This document shows, piece by piece, positions 27,301 to 34,432 of a stretch of DNA of 64,000 bases. The DNA is from Lachnospiraceae bacterium (GTDB lineage: Bacteria > Bacillota > Clostridia > Lachnospirales > Lachnospiraceae), in the NCBI GenBank assembly GCA_029071325.1, contig JAIEAP010000042.1, forward strand, positions 186,001-250,000, written 5' to 3'. Position 1 is the stretch's first letter; each line of letters begins with the position of its first letter. A program made the translations under genes and the position numbers. The notes under the pieces are model-generated. The model searched no databases. It was not told where the DNA came from and saw only the letters and a list, made by a program, of their open reading frames with translations.

Positions 27301-27599
27301 ACGCGGCCAATATCTTCCCGGTGCAGCATGCGGTGTACAATGGCGTACTGTTTACTCACCGCCGGGATTACATCATATTTGTAATCCTTTGGAAGAAAAG
27401 GAAGATCCTCCAAACGCCATTTCTTATATTTGATATCATAATCCTCGGGATATACCATTTCCACCAGATGCCCCACACACCAGGTAATGACGTACTCCCC
27501 GTTCTCTATATATCCGTCGTTTCTGCCGGAAACCTTCAGTATCCGCGCAAATTCCTGCGCCACACTGGGTTTCTCTGTAATAATCAGTGATTTTGCCAA
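24357..27599 (-). CDS. topB: DNA topoisomerase III with four C-terminal zinc-type repeats
   Basis: This type IA topoisomerase decatenates and relaxes DNA through a single-strand break. The 1080 residues comprise a toprim domain (SLIITEKPSVAQEFAR; VYWAGDAGKEGQT), the catalytic core with Tyr in LTTYPRTDARVLS (about residue 337) and an acidic linker (EEDEEEDSEENTER, about 465-480). Four tandem C-terminal modules follow (see separate repeat entry). Many TopB proteins are 650-750 residues, so the tail adds about 400. The start is TTG at 27599, supported by TAGGAGGAGCGTAC; no ATG is nearby with such a site. It follows the ATPase gene by 12 bp. Although plasmid and ICE TopB proteins exist, no relaxase or T4SS gene is nearby here. 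Confidence 0.93.
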   Translation of the reverse strand: MAKSLIITEKPSVAQEFARILKVSGRNDGYIENGEYVITWCVGHLVEMVYPEDYDIKYKKWRLEDLPFLPKDYKYDVIPAVSKQYAIVHRMLHREDIGRVYWAGDAGKEGQTIEENIRKFGGVREGMEELRVWIDSQTEEEILRGIAEAKPMAEYDNLAKSGVMRTIEDYAMGINFSRAMSVKYGQLLNDAAGTKSYTAIAVGRVMTCVLGMVVIREREIRGFVETPFYRVVGSFSDACMEGEWKAVDGSAYYASPLLYKENGFKEREYAEKLIEELTDKDALVESLEKGISKKRAPLLFNLAELQAECSKRFKISPDETLQVAQDLYEKKLTTYPRTDARVLSTAVAKEIGKNLNRLKGYEPTGEFVKHILEHNLHRNITKTSYTDDSKVTDHYAIIPTGQLSEYKSLNELQRRVYDLIVRRFLSIFYPPAQYRNVKLTVAVGQERFFAGAKALKELGYLAVLGKTLEEDEEEDSEENTEREQGKKNRKKLLEMAEQLREGDRISVEGYSVKEGKTSPPKRYTSGSMVLAMENAGQLIEDEELREQIKGSGIGTSATRAEIIKKLVRIGYLALQKKTQVLSPQPMGEMVYEVVNMTVPALLNPKMSASWEKGLDGITRGTVEMEDYRQKLEAFIHSETVSMIERDLKNELATQIRPLAGKYAKGIRARVKIGVGCPLCDGEIETTPFGYGCSNYKKDGSGCHFSIGSIAGRELTDEEVKTLLEEGRTKVLDGFTSKSKKKFHAALVLQKTEDGKAQIGFDFSRNEPEVMEGVVCPLCGGGVQITPFGYACTDYKPEGQEGCRFSIGKIAGKELSQAQVKELLTNGRTATIRGFTSKNKKKFDACLMLAEDETGRKSLKFDFEHVEAKKVKQVVCPLCGGDIVQTAFGYGCANYNGDAEGSCRFSIGKIAGVKLKESQIKQLLTTGKTDMISGFKSKAGKKFEAALKLEEGRIAFDFPNRPAPQETTLACPKCGALLRRSQWYYECSCGFRISHTVAKQELSQEVMQELFTRKRTSQKVAGFTSKAGNIFDAYLTYDDKNGISFDFNEAPVPDIHAGQPEAKQPDAVKTGQQEDIINGSM
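24450..25590 (-). repeat. Region encoding four tandem repeats at the TopB C-terminus
   Basis: Each module is about 100 residues. It starts with CPLCxG or CPKCG, continues with an FGYGCxNY-type second cysteine pair, then GCxFSIGxIAGxEL, a (Q/E)xKxLLxxGRT helix and a GFTSKxxKKFxAxL strand. Modules start near residues 673, 774, 875 and 970. The first three are close copies. The fourth is diverged, with CSCGFRISHTVAKQEL in place of the usual FSIGKIAG turn. Boundaries are approximate. Confidence 0.8.
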
Positions 27600-27611
27600 A
27601 GTACGCTCCTC

Positions 27612-28973
27612 CTACAGTTCCTTCATGTCAACCAAAAGGAACCGCCCGTCTTCCTTGGACAGCTGTACCAGCTCCGGGGAAAAGCCCTGGGCAGAAAACA
27701 GGTACATGTAATCAGCAGAAATCCTGGCACGCTTCATATTTTCCAGAAGCTCGTCCCCCCAGCGTACACTCATCTGGGGTTCCGACCAGTTACAGACTCC
27801 CACAACGCTCTGACGCACCTCATTCTGCGCCACAATATCAATGGTTCCCTGCTTGCCCACCCATGTGCCGATGCGATGGATATCAATGGGCAGCTTGCCC
27901 ACCATATTAAGAAGCGTCAGATATTCCCGGCAGACCTTCACAAAATAACGGTTCAGATACGCATTCAATTCCGGCGCGATATATTTATCATAGAACTCCT
28001 CCGGCGTCATCATATAGAGATTGGACAAGTGCGGATAGGCAAACCGGAACCAGAAGTTCACGAAGGTATCTGAAATCTGATACACACCCTTCTTGGCATT
28101 TTCCCAGCCGCCCGTATCGAAGGATACCACCTTTTCGATCACGTCGAAGGCCATAAGATTTTTCATATAGACACTGATCTTCGCTCTGGAAAATCCGGTC
28201 AGCTGATGCAGCTCGTTTAACTTGTGATAACCGGCGGCGAGAGCAGCAAGTATCGTATTATATACGGACAGCTCCCTTAACTCCAGACCGATAAAATGCT
28301 CAGCTTCCTGAAAGAGGAATCCATTTCTGGACAGTATATGACGGCAGACATTGTCTCTTACGTTCCGGTCGGAATCCCACCGGTCCAGATATGCAGGAAC
28401 TCCTCCCACGATTCCGTAGACTTCCACTGACTGACTGGTAGAATATTCCGGGAAACGGCGCACAACATCCAGGAAAGAAGCATCTTTAAGCTTCCATGTT
28501 GCGTCCGCTTTCTTCAGATAATCTCCGTATTTTTCCTGACAGTCACTCTCCACCCAGACCACAGAGGAGCATGCCAGAATAATCATGACCGGACCCGGAT
28601 ACAGTTTCTTCGCCTTCAGCTTTAAGATGCTGTTCATAAAAGTGATATCCTTCTTAGCGATGTGTTGAAACTCGTCGATCACCACGACCAGCTTGCTGGG
28701 ATTGCCGCTTTTGACACGGTTAAAATACTCATCATAAGTATACTTCTGCAGCCGGATACCGTATTTTTCCTCCACTTCACTTCCCATCTGAAGCAGTTGT
28801 TCCCGCTCCGAGGCTTGTCTGGCACGATAATAGAAGAATCTCTTATCCCGGCAGAACACCTTTAAAAGCTGCTCCTTCTGGCTTCCGTCCCTGCCATACA
28901 GCAACACCAGCTGATTGCCCGGTTTCTTGTAGAGTTCCTCCATCTGCTTTAGTTCCGTGGTCTGGATTATCAT
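27612..28973 (-). CDS. ATPase-domain protein (archaeal ATPase/DUF234 family) with degenerate P-loop
   Basis: This 453-residue cytoplasmic protein is of the archaeal-type STAND-like ATPase family: an ATPase domain (1-200), a winged-helix region (about 240-300, with LNELHQLTGFSRAKISVYMKNL) and a C-terminal DUF234-like, nuclease-fold-like domain (about 330-453, KQGTIDIVAQNEVRQSVVGVCNW). The Walker B motif is intact (KLVVVIDEFQHI, Asp100-Glu101). The P-loop reads GRDGSQKE (27-34), lacking the Gly before Lys and the following Ser/Thr. ATP hydrolysis may therefore be impaired. The function of this widespread family is unknown. The gene is 12 bp before topB and probably co-transcribed with it. Confidence 0.8.
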   Translation of the reverse strand: MIIQTTELKQMEELYKKPGNQLVLLYGRDGSQKEQLLKVFCRDKRFFYYRARQASEREQLLQMGSEVEEKYGIRLQKYTYDEYFNRVKSGNPSKLVVVIDEFQHIAKKDITFMNSILKLKAKKLYPGPVMIILACSSVVWVESDCQEKYGDYLKKADATWKLKDASFLDVVRRFPEYSTSQSVEVYGIVGGVPAYLDRWDSDRNVRDNVCRHILSRNGFLFQEAEHFIGLELRELSVYNTILAALAAGYHKLNELHQLTGFSRAKISVYMKNLMAFDVIEKVVSFDTGGWENAKKGVYQISDTFVNFWFRFAYPHLSNLYMMTPEEFYDKYIAPELNAYLNRYFVKVCREYLTLLNMVGKLPIDIHRIGTWVGKQGTIDIVAQNEVRQSVVGVCNWSEPQMSVRWGDELLENMKRARISADYMYLFSAQGFSPELVQLSKEDGRFLLVDMKEL

Positions 28974-29061
28974 ATGTAAATTCCTCCCGAATGATATACT
29001 ATGAAGAAATCATATCACATTTTAACTTTGCAGGCAAGAAAAGAATGAACTTGAGTTCCGG

Positions 29062-30132
29062 TTACTCACGCATCTTATATTTCCTCGTCCATTCTTTGGT
29101 TTCGTCGTTCCGCTGTACTTCGCTTCTGTTCTTAGATAAGAAACGTGTCAGCGCATAGCAGTCCACCCAGATTTCGTTGTCGCTGTCTTTCTGGCTTTCA
29201 TCAAATATCAATTCCAATCCCCAGTGTAAATGAACCTCTTTAATATTGTTGACATTTTCAGTATTGCTGTATCCGGTATGTCCCATGTATCCGATGACGT
29301 CTCCTGCCGTCACTTCATCGCCCTCCTTGAGACCTTCTGCATAGGGACGGTCCTGGCGTAAATGCGCATAGTAATAATACCTCTTTCCGTCATGGCTTCG
29401 GATGCCTAGCCGCCAGCCGCCGTACCGGTTCCATCCGATTGCCTCCACATAACCGGACTCTATGGCAATGATAGGCGTCCCGATCAGCCCCATCATATCA
29501 TGCCCCAGGTGCGGTCTGGAATATCCATAGGATCTTGAGGAACCAAAATCGTCATAGTCGGAATATTCAAATCCCTTTGCAATAGGAGAAAATGCCTTCA
29601 GCCCGTATACCCGCTCCCATGTTCCCTGCTCGTTCTCTATCTCATACTCTCCCACCATACCCCCCAACACAGCATCATAGCTTTCCAGATAATAGCCGTA
29701 ATATTTTAATTCTTCTTTTAATTTTTCTACTGTTGCTCCGTTTTGAAAACATTCTGCAGCCTCATCCAGAAATCCAAGAGCCTTCTTGTCAAAATTGCCG
29801 CCGGTTTTCGCCGCAGCATACGCCAACAATTCAATCCAATTCAGGCGGCACTCTTCGCTCTGGGATGACACATCCAGATCATACGCCTTACACAACGCTT
29901 CATAGGATACATTAAAATCTACCCATTTGATATACTCATTCTCTCCCTGCACAGCCAGGTACTTATCTTCGTCAAAGGCAAGATCAATCTCTTCCTGCGT
30001 CAGTCTGCTGGGATGCCCCAGGCATAGCGATGCTATACACAACAGAAGCGCAAGACTTTCCAGGGCAATTCCAACCGGCAGTATCTTTGCCCATCTTATC
30101 TTCATGCTCCTCATAACAATGCCCCATTTCAT
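29062..30132 (-). CDS. M23 family (LytM-type) metallopeptidase, membrane-anchored
   Basis: This 356-residue protein has an N-terminal membrane anchor (about residues 16-40), a helical external region and a C-terminal peptidase M23 domain. Zinc ligands are visible: HLGHD (HxxxD) near residue 210 and HLHWG (HxH) near 300. A YYYYAHL segment lies between them. It is probably a cell-wall endopeptidase, or a spore- or wall-associated factor. The start is uncertain: the ATG at 30132 follows AGGAACAGG, and ATGs at 30114 and 30105 are in frame. It lies downstream of asd, separated by a strong hairpin. Confidence 0.85.
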   Translation of the reverse strand: MKWGIVMRSMKIRWAKILPVGIALESLALLLCIASLCLGHPSRLTQEEIDLAFDEDKYLAVQGENEYIKWVDFNVSYEALCKAYDLDVSSQSEECRLNWIELLAYAAAKTGGNFDKKALGFLDEAAECFQNGATVEKLKEELKYYGYYLESYDAVLGGMVGEYEIENEQGTWERVYGLKAFSPIAKGFEYSDYDDFGSSRSYGYSRPHLGHDMMGLIGTPIIAIESGYVEAIGWNRYGGWRLGIRSHDGKRYYYYAHLRQDRPYAEGLKEGDEVTAGDVIGYMGHTGYSNTENVNNIKEVHLHWGLELIFDESQKDSDNEIWVDCYALTRFLSKNRSEVQRNDETKEWTRKYKMRE

Positions 30133-30190
30133 CCGAACCTGTTCCTTTCATTTTATGTGCGGCACCTGTCCGTTATGTAAGGGCAGTCAA

Positions 30191-30216
30191 ATACCCCGCA
30201 GCTAACTGCGGGGTAT
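30191..30216 (-). terminator. Perfect 11-bp hairpin between asd and the M23 gene
   Basis: ATACCCCGCAG and CTGCGGGGTAT pair perfectly around a 4-nt loop. On the minus strand it is followed by TTGACTGCCC, without a U-tract. A smaller GCGGT/ACCGC hairpin (30228-30240) precedes it. Position 41 bp past the asd stop suggests a transcript end or an RNA stabiliser. The lack of a T-run weakens the terminator call. Confidence 0.45.
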
Positions 30217-30256
30217 CCGATTATCGTGCGGTCAAACCGCCTGTTTTATTCCAATC

Positions 30257-31342
30257 CTATTTTGCTGTAATGTAGCCCTGTGCTTTTAAAAGCTCTGCGC
30301 AGAGCACTGCTCCGCCTGCCGCACCACGAACCGTGTTGTGGGACAATCCTACGAATTTCCAATCGTAGATGCTGTCCTCTCTCAACCGTCCTACACTGAC
30401 GCCCATGCCCTTTTCATAGTCGACATCCATGGATACCTGGGGTCTGTTGTCATCTTCCAGATACTGAATGAACTGCTTCGGCGCACTTGGAAGCTCCAGT
30501 TCCTGCGGAACCCCCTTGAAGTTCACCAGTTTTTCAATCAGCTGCTCCTTGGTGGGCTTCTTCTTAAACTTTACAAACACGGCCGCCGTATGTCCGTTCA
30601 ATACCGGTACACGGATGCACTGACAGGTAATCTTCGGAGATACTGCCGGTTCGATCACGCCGTTTTTGATCTCACCCCATATGCGTAAGGGTTCTTTCTC
30701 GGACTTCTCCTCCTCGCCGCCGATATAAGGGATAATGTTCCCTACCATCTCCGGCCAGTCCTTGAAGGTTTTTCCTGCGCCTGAGATTGCCTGGTATGTG
30801 GTTGCAACCACCTCGTAGGGTTCAAACTCTTTCCATGCGGTCAGCACCGGCGCGTAGCTCTGAATGGAACAGTTCGGCTTTACCGCCACAAAACCTCTGG
30901 AAGTACCCAGCCTCTTCTTCTGGAACTCAATGACCTGCATATGCTCAGGATTGATTTCTGGCACTACCATCGGGACATCCGGCGTCCATCTGTGCGCGCT
31001 GTTGTTGGATACCACCGGTGTTTCCGTCTTAGCATAAGCCTCCTCGATGGCTTTGATCTCTTCCTTGGTCATATCTACAGCGCTGAACACAAAATCCACT
31101 TCAGATGCTACTGTTTCCACTTCATTGACATTCTTTACCACAATATGTTTCACAGCTTCCGGCATGGGAGTGTCCATCTTCCAGCGTCCGCCCACTGCCT
31201 CTTCATAAGTCTTTCCCGCACTTCTGGGACTTGCTGCGATTGTCGTCACCTCAAACCACGGATGCTCCTCCAACAGAGCAATGAATCTCTGACCTACCAT
31301 ACCTGTTCCGCCTAAAATACCAACTTTCAATTTGCTGCTCAT
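30257..31342 (-). CDS. asd: Aspartate-semialdehyde dehydrogenase (archaeal/fungal type)
   Basis: This enzyme reduces beta-aspartyl phosphate to aspartate semialdehyde, the branch point to lysine/diaminopimelate, threonine and methionine. The 361 residues show the NADP-binding N-terminus (KVGILGGTGMVGQRFI), the catalytic cysteine in VKPNCSIQSYAPVL and the RVPVLNGHTAAVFVKF histidine region. The active-site pattern is that of the archaeal/yeast class rather than the E. coli class. ATG 31342 follows GAGGAG; a TTG five codons upstream overlaps that site. metA, the methionine branch gene, lies about 30 kb away in this window. Confidence 0.95.
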   Translation of the reverse strand: MSSKLKVGILGGTGMVGQRFIALLEEHPWFEVTTIAASPRSAGKTYEEAVGGRWKMDTPMPEAVKHIVVKNVNEVETVASEVDFVFSAVDMTKEEIKAIEEAYAKTETPVVSNNSAHRWTPDVPMVVPEINPEHMQVIEFQKKRLGTSRGFVAVKPNCSIQSYAPVLTAWKEFEPYEVVATTYQAISGAGKTFKDWPEMVGNIIPYIGGEEEKSEKEPLRIWGEIKNGVIEPAVSPKITCQCIRVPVLNGHTAAVFVKFKKKPTKEQLIEKLVNFKGVPQELELPSAPKQFIQYLEDDNRPQVSMDVDYEKGMGVSVGRLREDSIYDWKFVGLSHNTVRGAAGGAVLCAELLKAQGYITAK

Positions 31343-31364
31343 ATTTTTTCTCCTCAATGTTTAT

Positions 31365-31383
31365 TGTCCGCACATAGCGGACA
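31365..31383 (-). other. Short hairpin in the asd leader
   Basis: TGTCCGC (31365-31371) pairs with GCGGACA (31377-31383) around a 5-nt loop, ending about 22 bp before the asd start codon. It is too small and unlike the lysine riboswitch. It might affect ribosome access or be an operator. Confidence 0.35.
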
Positions 31384-31420
31384 TTTGTCGTTCTGCTAAA
31401 TATCCTATCTTATTTGAAAC

Positions 31421-31470
31421 AAAAAAGCAATTCACAATATTTTAGAAAATAAAGAGCGAATTGCTTTTTT
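31421..31470 (-). terminator. Terminator after argH
   Basis: AAAAAAGCAATTC and GAATTGCTTTTTT flank a 24-nt interior. On the minus strand the 3' arm ends in TTTTTTG. It lies 15 bp past the argH stop and would separate the queH-argH unit from asd. Confidence 0.7.
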
Positions 31471-31484
31471 CTTATACATATGTA

Positions 31485-32882
31485 CTAACGAATAGCGTCC
31501 TGCCAGTCCTTCGACAGATACTCATGAGCTGCGGCAATCACACGCTCCATTGCCTCTTTGCCGGGAGCGCCTACCGTCAGACGTTTGTTCACGCAGGTTT
31601 CCATAGAGATGGCCTCATATATATCTGCTTCAAACACAGGACTGATTGCCTGCAATTCCTCCAGCGGCATATCATCAATGGCAATGTTTTTCTCGATGCA
31701 GGCTAACACAAGCCTTCCCACAATACCATGTGCATCCCGGAAGGGCACCCCGTGGTTCACCAGATAATCCGCAGCATCCGTTGCATTGGTAAAGCCCTTG
31801 TTACTGCTGTCATACATGCGTTTTGTATTGAATTTCATCGTGGCAAGCATCCCGTTAAACAGGGCAAGACAGCCCTTCACCGTATCAAAGGCATCGAAGG
31901 ACAGTTCTTTGTCCTCCTGCATATCTTTGTTGTATGCAAGGGGAATGCCCTTCATGGTGGTGAGCAGCGACATCAGCGCTCCATAGACACGCCCCGTCTT
32001 GCCCCTCACCAGTTCTGCGATATCCGGATTCTTCTTCTGGGGCATGATACTGCTTCCGGTACTGTATGCATCGTCAATCTCCACAAATTGATATTCATTG
32101 GAATTCCAGATGATAATTTCCTCACTGAAACGGCTTAAATGCATCATCACCGTGGAAAGCGCCGATAAAAACTCGATTAAATAATCACGATCCGACACGC
32201 CGTCCATACTGTTTAGCGTAGGTCCATAGAAATCCAAAAGCTCCGCGGTATACTCCCGGTCCAACGGATATGTAGTGCCTGCCAGCGCGCCGGAGCCAAG
32301 CGGACAGTAATTCATCCTTTGATAAATATCATACATACGCTGCCGATCCCGCTTAAACATTTCAAAATAAGCTCCCATGTGATGAGCCAGGGTGACAGGC
32401 TGCGCCTTTTGCAGATGGGTAAATCCCGGCATGATGGTATCCACATGCTTCTCCATAATAGACAAAATGGTCTCTAAGAGTTCTTTGAGCAGTCCATTCG
32501 TCACAAGGAGCTCCTGCCTGGTATATAAACGCATATCAAGCGCCACCTGGTCGTTGCGGCTCCGTCCCGTATGCAGCTTCTTCCCCACATCTCCCAACCG
32601 GTCAATGAGATTTGCTTCCACAAAGCTGTGGATATCCTCATACTCCTCTGTGATTTCCAATTTTCCCGACTCCACATCACGGCAGATTTCCTGCAGACAC
32701 TTGGTGATGGCCTGCATTTCCTCCTGTGTCAGAATTCCCTGTCTGCCCAGCATGCTTACATGGGCAATACTGCCCTGAATGTCCTGACGGTAAAATTTCC
32801 GGTCAAATGAAATGGACGCGTTGAAATTGTAGACCAGCTGATCGGTCTCCTTGGTAAAGCGTCCTCCCCATAACTGTGCCAT
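31485..32882 (-). CDS. argH: Argininosuccinate lyase
   Basis: ArgH cleaves argininosuccinate to arginine and fumarate, the last step of arginine synthesis. The 465 residues match the family: MAQLWGGRFTKETDQLVYNFNASI at the N-terminus, the TGRSRNDQVALDMRL segment, and the fumarase/lyase signature with catalytic serine in GSSIMPQKKNPD. argG is not adjacent. The argR repressor gene is found at 51.5-52.0 kb. argH starts 28 bp after queH and is probably co-transcribed with it. Confidence 0.97.
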   Translation of the reverse strand: MAQLWGGRFTKETDQLVYNFNASISFDRKFYRQDIQGSIAHVSMLGRQGILTQEEMQAITKCLQEICRDVESGKLEITEEYEDIHSFVEANLIDRLGDVGKKLHTGRSRNDQVALDMRLYTRQELLVTNGLLKELLETILSIMEKHVDTIMPGFTHLQKAQPVTLAHHMGAYFEMFKRDRQRMYDIYQRMNYCPLGSGALAGTTYPLDREYTAELLDFYGPTLNSMDGVSDRDYLIEFLSALSTVMMHLSRFSEEIIIWNSNEYQFVEIDDAYSTGSSIMPQKKNPDIAELVRGKTGRVYGALMSLLTTMKGIPLAYNKDMQEDKELSFDAFDTVKGCLALFNGMLATMKFNTKRMYDSSNKGFTNATDAADYLVNHGVPFRDAHGIVGRLVLACIEKNIAIDDMPLEELQAISPVFEADIYEAISMETCVNKRLTVGAPGKEAMERVIAAAHEYLSKDWQDAIR

Positions 32883-32910
32883 AATCTATCCTCTCTTTCT
32901 GTATGATGTA

Positions 32911-33570
32911 TTATTTCATCCTCTTTTTTTCTGCCTCACGCTGCCTTAAGGAAAACACACATCCGCAATAGTCCTGACGGTACAGCCCATACTCCCCCGA
33001 CAGTTCCACCGAACGTTTGTAGCCGTTCCGTTTCTTAAAATCGGAGGGCAGATAAGAAACCCCGTATTCATATGCCAGCGCTTGTCCGATCTCATTGAGT
33101 TTCCGGGCGTTTTTTCTGGGACTGATGGAAAGTGTGGTAGTGAAATAATCAAGATTTAATTTCTTACAATATTCCGCAGCTTTCCGGAGTCTGAGTTCAT
33201 AACAGCGAAAGCACCGCTCTCCTCCTTCCGGCAGCTCCTCAAGCCCTTTCGTCCTTTCGTAAAAGCGATCCGTATCATACTGCTCTTCTACAAAACGAAC
33301 CGGATGCTTCACCGGAAGTCTGCGGATCAATTCCTGCTGTTCCTCCACGCGTTTCCTATATTCCTCCTGCGGATAGATATTGGGATTATAATACAGCAGC
33401 GTAATTGCAAAATATTCCGACAGATACTCCAGCACATAACTGCTGCAGGGCGCGCAGCAACTGTGGAGCAAAAGTCCCGGGGTATCCCCCCCGCTGACAA
33501 ATGTCTGTAGAAGGTTCTCCATTTCCTTCTGATAATTTACGTTTGGTTGATTATGATTTGAAATCTGCAT
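32911..33570 (-). CDS. queH: Epoxyqueuosine reductase QueH
   Basis: QueH reduces epoxyqueuosine to queuosine at the tRNA wobble position, replacing the cobalamin enzyme QueG in many anaerobes. Visible are the vicinal cysteines of LLLHSCCAPCSSYVLEYL (C38, C39, C42), the central GGERCFRCYELRL pair and the C-terminal DYCGCVFS pair, which bind the Fe-S and metal centres. Length 219. The start is uncertain: the -10 box of the likely promoter lies only 6 bp before the ATG at 33570, so a leaderless transcript or the internal ATG at 33522 (after AGAAGG) should be considered. Confidence 0.92.
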   Translation of the reverse strand: MQISNHNQPNVNYQKEMENLLQTFVSGGDTPGLLLHSCCAPCSSYVLEYLSEYFAITLLYYNPNIYPQEEYRKRVEEQQELIRRLPVKHPVRFVEEQYDTDRFYERTKGLEELPEGGERCFRCYELRLRKAAEYCKKLNLDYFTTTLSISPRKNARKLNEIGQALAYEYGVSYLPSDFKKRNGYKRSVELSGEYGLYRQDYCGCVFSLRQREAEKKRMK

Positions 33571-33576
33571 TTATTC

Positions 33577-33605
33577 ATTATAACAAAGAGACGTGCTTCC
33601 TTCAA
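33577..33605 (-). promoter_or_regulatory. Sigma-A promoter of queH-argH
   Basis: On the minus strand, TTGAAG (33600-33605) and TATAAT (33577-33582) are spaced 17 bp apart. The expected transcription start falls at about 33570, the position of the first possible queH ATG. Confidence 0.55.
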
Positions 33606-33652
33606 CGGCTTTTTCTCATACAATACCATATAACCTTTCAGGAGGTTCAAAT

Positions 33653-34432
33653 ATGGACACACTTTTGGAATTACGCGATGTGAATTACTCCTATCATTCC
33701 ATCCAGGGGGAAACACACGCTTTATCAAATCTAAATTTTACAGTAGAAGAAGGCGAATTTCTCGCCATTGTTGGTCCTTCCGGATGCGGCAAATCCACAC
33801 TGCTGTCCCTGTTATGCGGTCTCATCACTCCCACCGGAGGCAGTATTCGTTTCCAGGGACATGACCTGACCAGGAATGACACTTTGCAAATGGGATACAT
33901 GCTGCAGAAGGATCAGCTTCTGGAATGGCGGGATATAAGCTCCAACGTGGCTCTGGGCCTGGAAATCCAGCACAAGAATACGCCGGAGAATCTCGCCTAT
34001 GCGAATGAACTCCTAAATACCTACGGTCTGGGACAGTTTACCTGTAAACGCCCCAGCGAATTATCCGGCGGCATGCGCCAGCGCGCCGCCTTAATACGCA
34101 CCCTTGTCCTGCATCCAAGGCTTCTGCTCTTAGATGAGCCGTTTTCTGCTTTGGACTATCAGACACGCCTTACGGTCAGCGATGACATCGGCAGGATCAT
34201 CCGTCAGGAGAAGAAAACCGCCATCCTGGTGACACATGATCTGTCGGAAGCCATCTCCTTAGGGGATCGGATTCTCGTCTTAACCAAACGTCCCGGCACA
34301 ATACACACCATCCTGCCGGTTCATTTTCCAGAAGGGCTTTCTCCTCTGGAGAAGCGTAATGACAGCAATTTCAAACACTATTTCAATTTATTATGGAAGG
34401 AATTTAATCAAAATGAAGGAAGTATCCATTGA
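33653..34432 (+). CDS. ABC importer ATP-binding protein (nitrate/sulfonate/taurine type, SsuB/TauB-like)
   Basis: This 259-residue ATPase shows Walker A (VGPSGCGKSTLLSLL, about residues 39-53), Q-loop MGYMLQKDQLLEWRDI, signature LSGGMRQRAAL, Walker B LLLDEPFSALDY and the H-loop VTHDLSEAISLGDRI. The LQKDxLLxWR Q-loop and MRQRAALIRTL signature are typical of the SsuB/TauB/ThiZ group. The ATG at 33653 follows CAGGAGG. It overlaps the permease gene by 20 bp. No periplasmic-binding-protein gene is adjacent. Confidence 0.9.
   Translation: MDTLLELRDVNYSYHSIQGETHALSNLNFTVEEGEFLAIVGPSGCGKSTLLSLLCGLITPTGGSIRFQGHDLTRNDTLQMGYMLQKDQLLEWRDISSNVALGLEIQHKNTPENLAYANELLNTYGLGQFTCKRPSELSGGMRQRAALIRTLVLHPRLLLLDEPFSALDYQTRLTVSDDIGRIIRQEKKTAILVTHDLSEAISLGDRILVLTKRPGTIHTILPVHFPEGLSPLEKRNDSNFKHYFNLLWKEFNQNEGSIH

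Noticed and set aside
24357-28973. topB plus ATPase as part of an integrative element or defence island
   Set aside because: No relaxase, integrase, T4SS, restriction or toxin gene is nearby and no flanking att repeats were seen; the neighbours are housekeeping genes.
31343-31420. Possible lysine riboswitch before asd
   Set aside because: The space before the argH terminator is under 80 bp, far shorter than a lysine riboswitch, with only a 7-bp hairpin.
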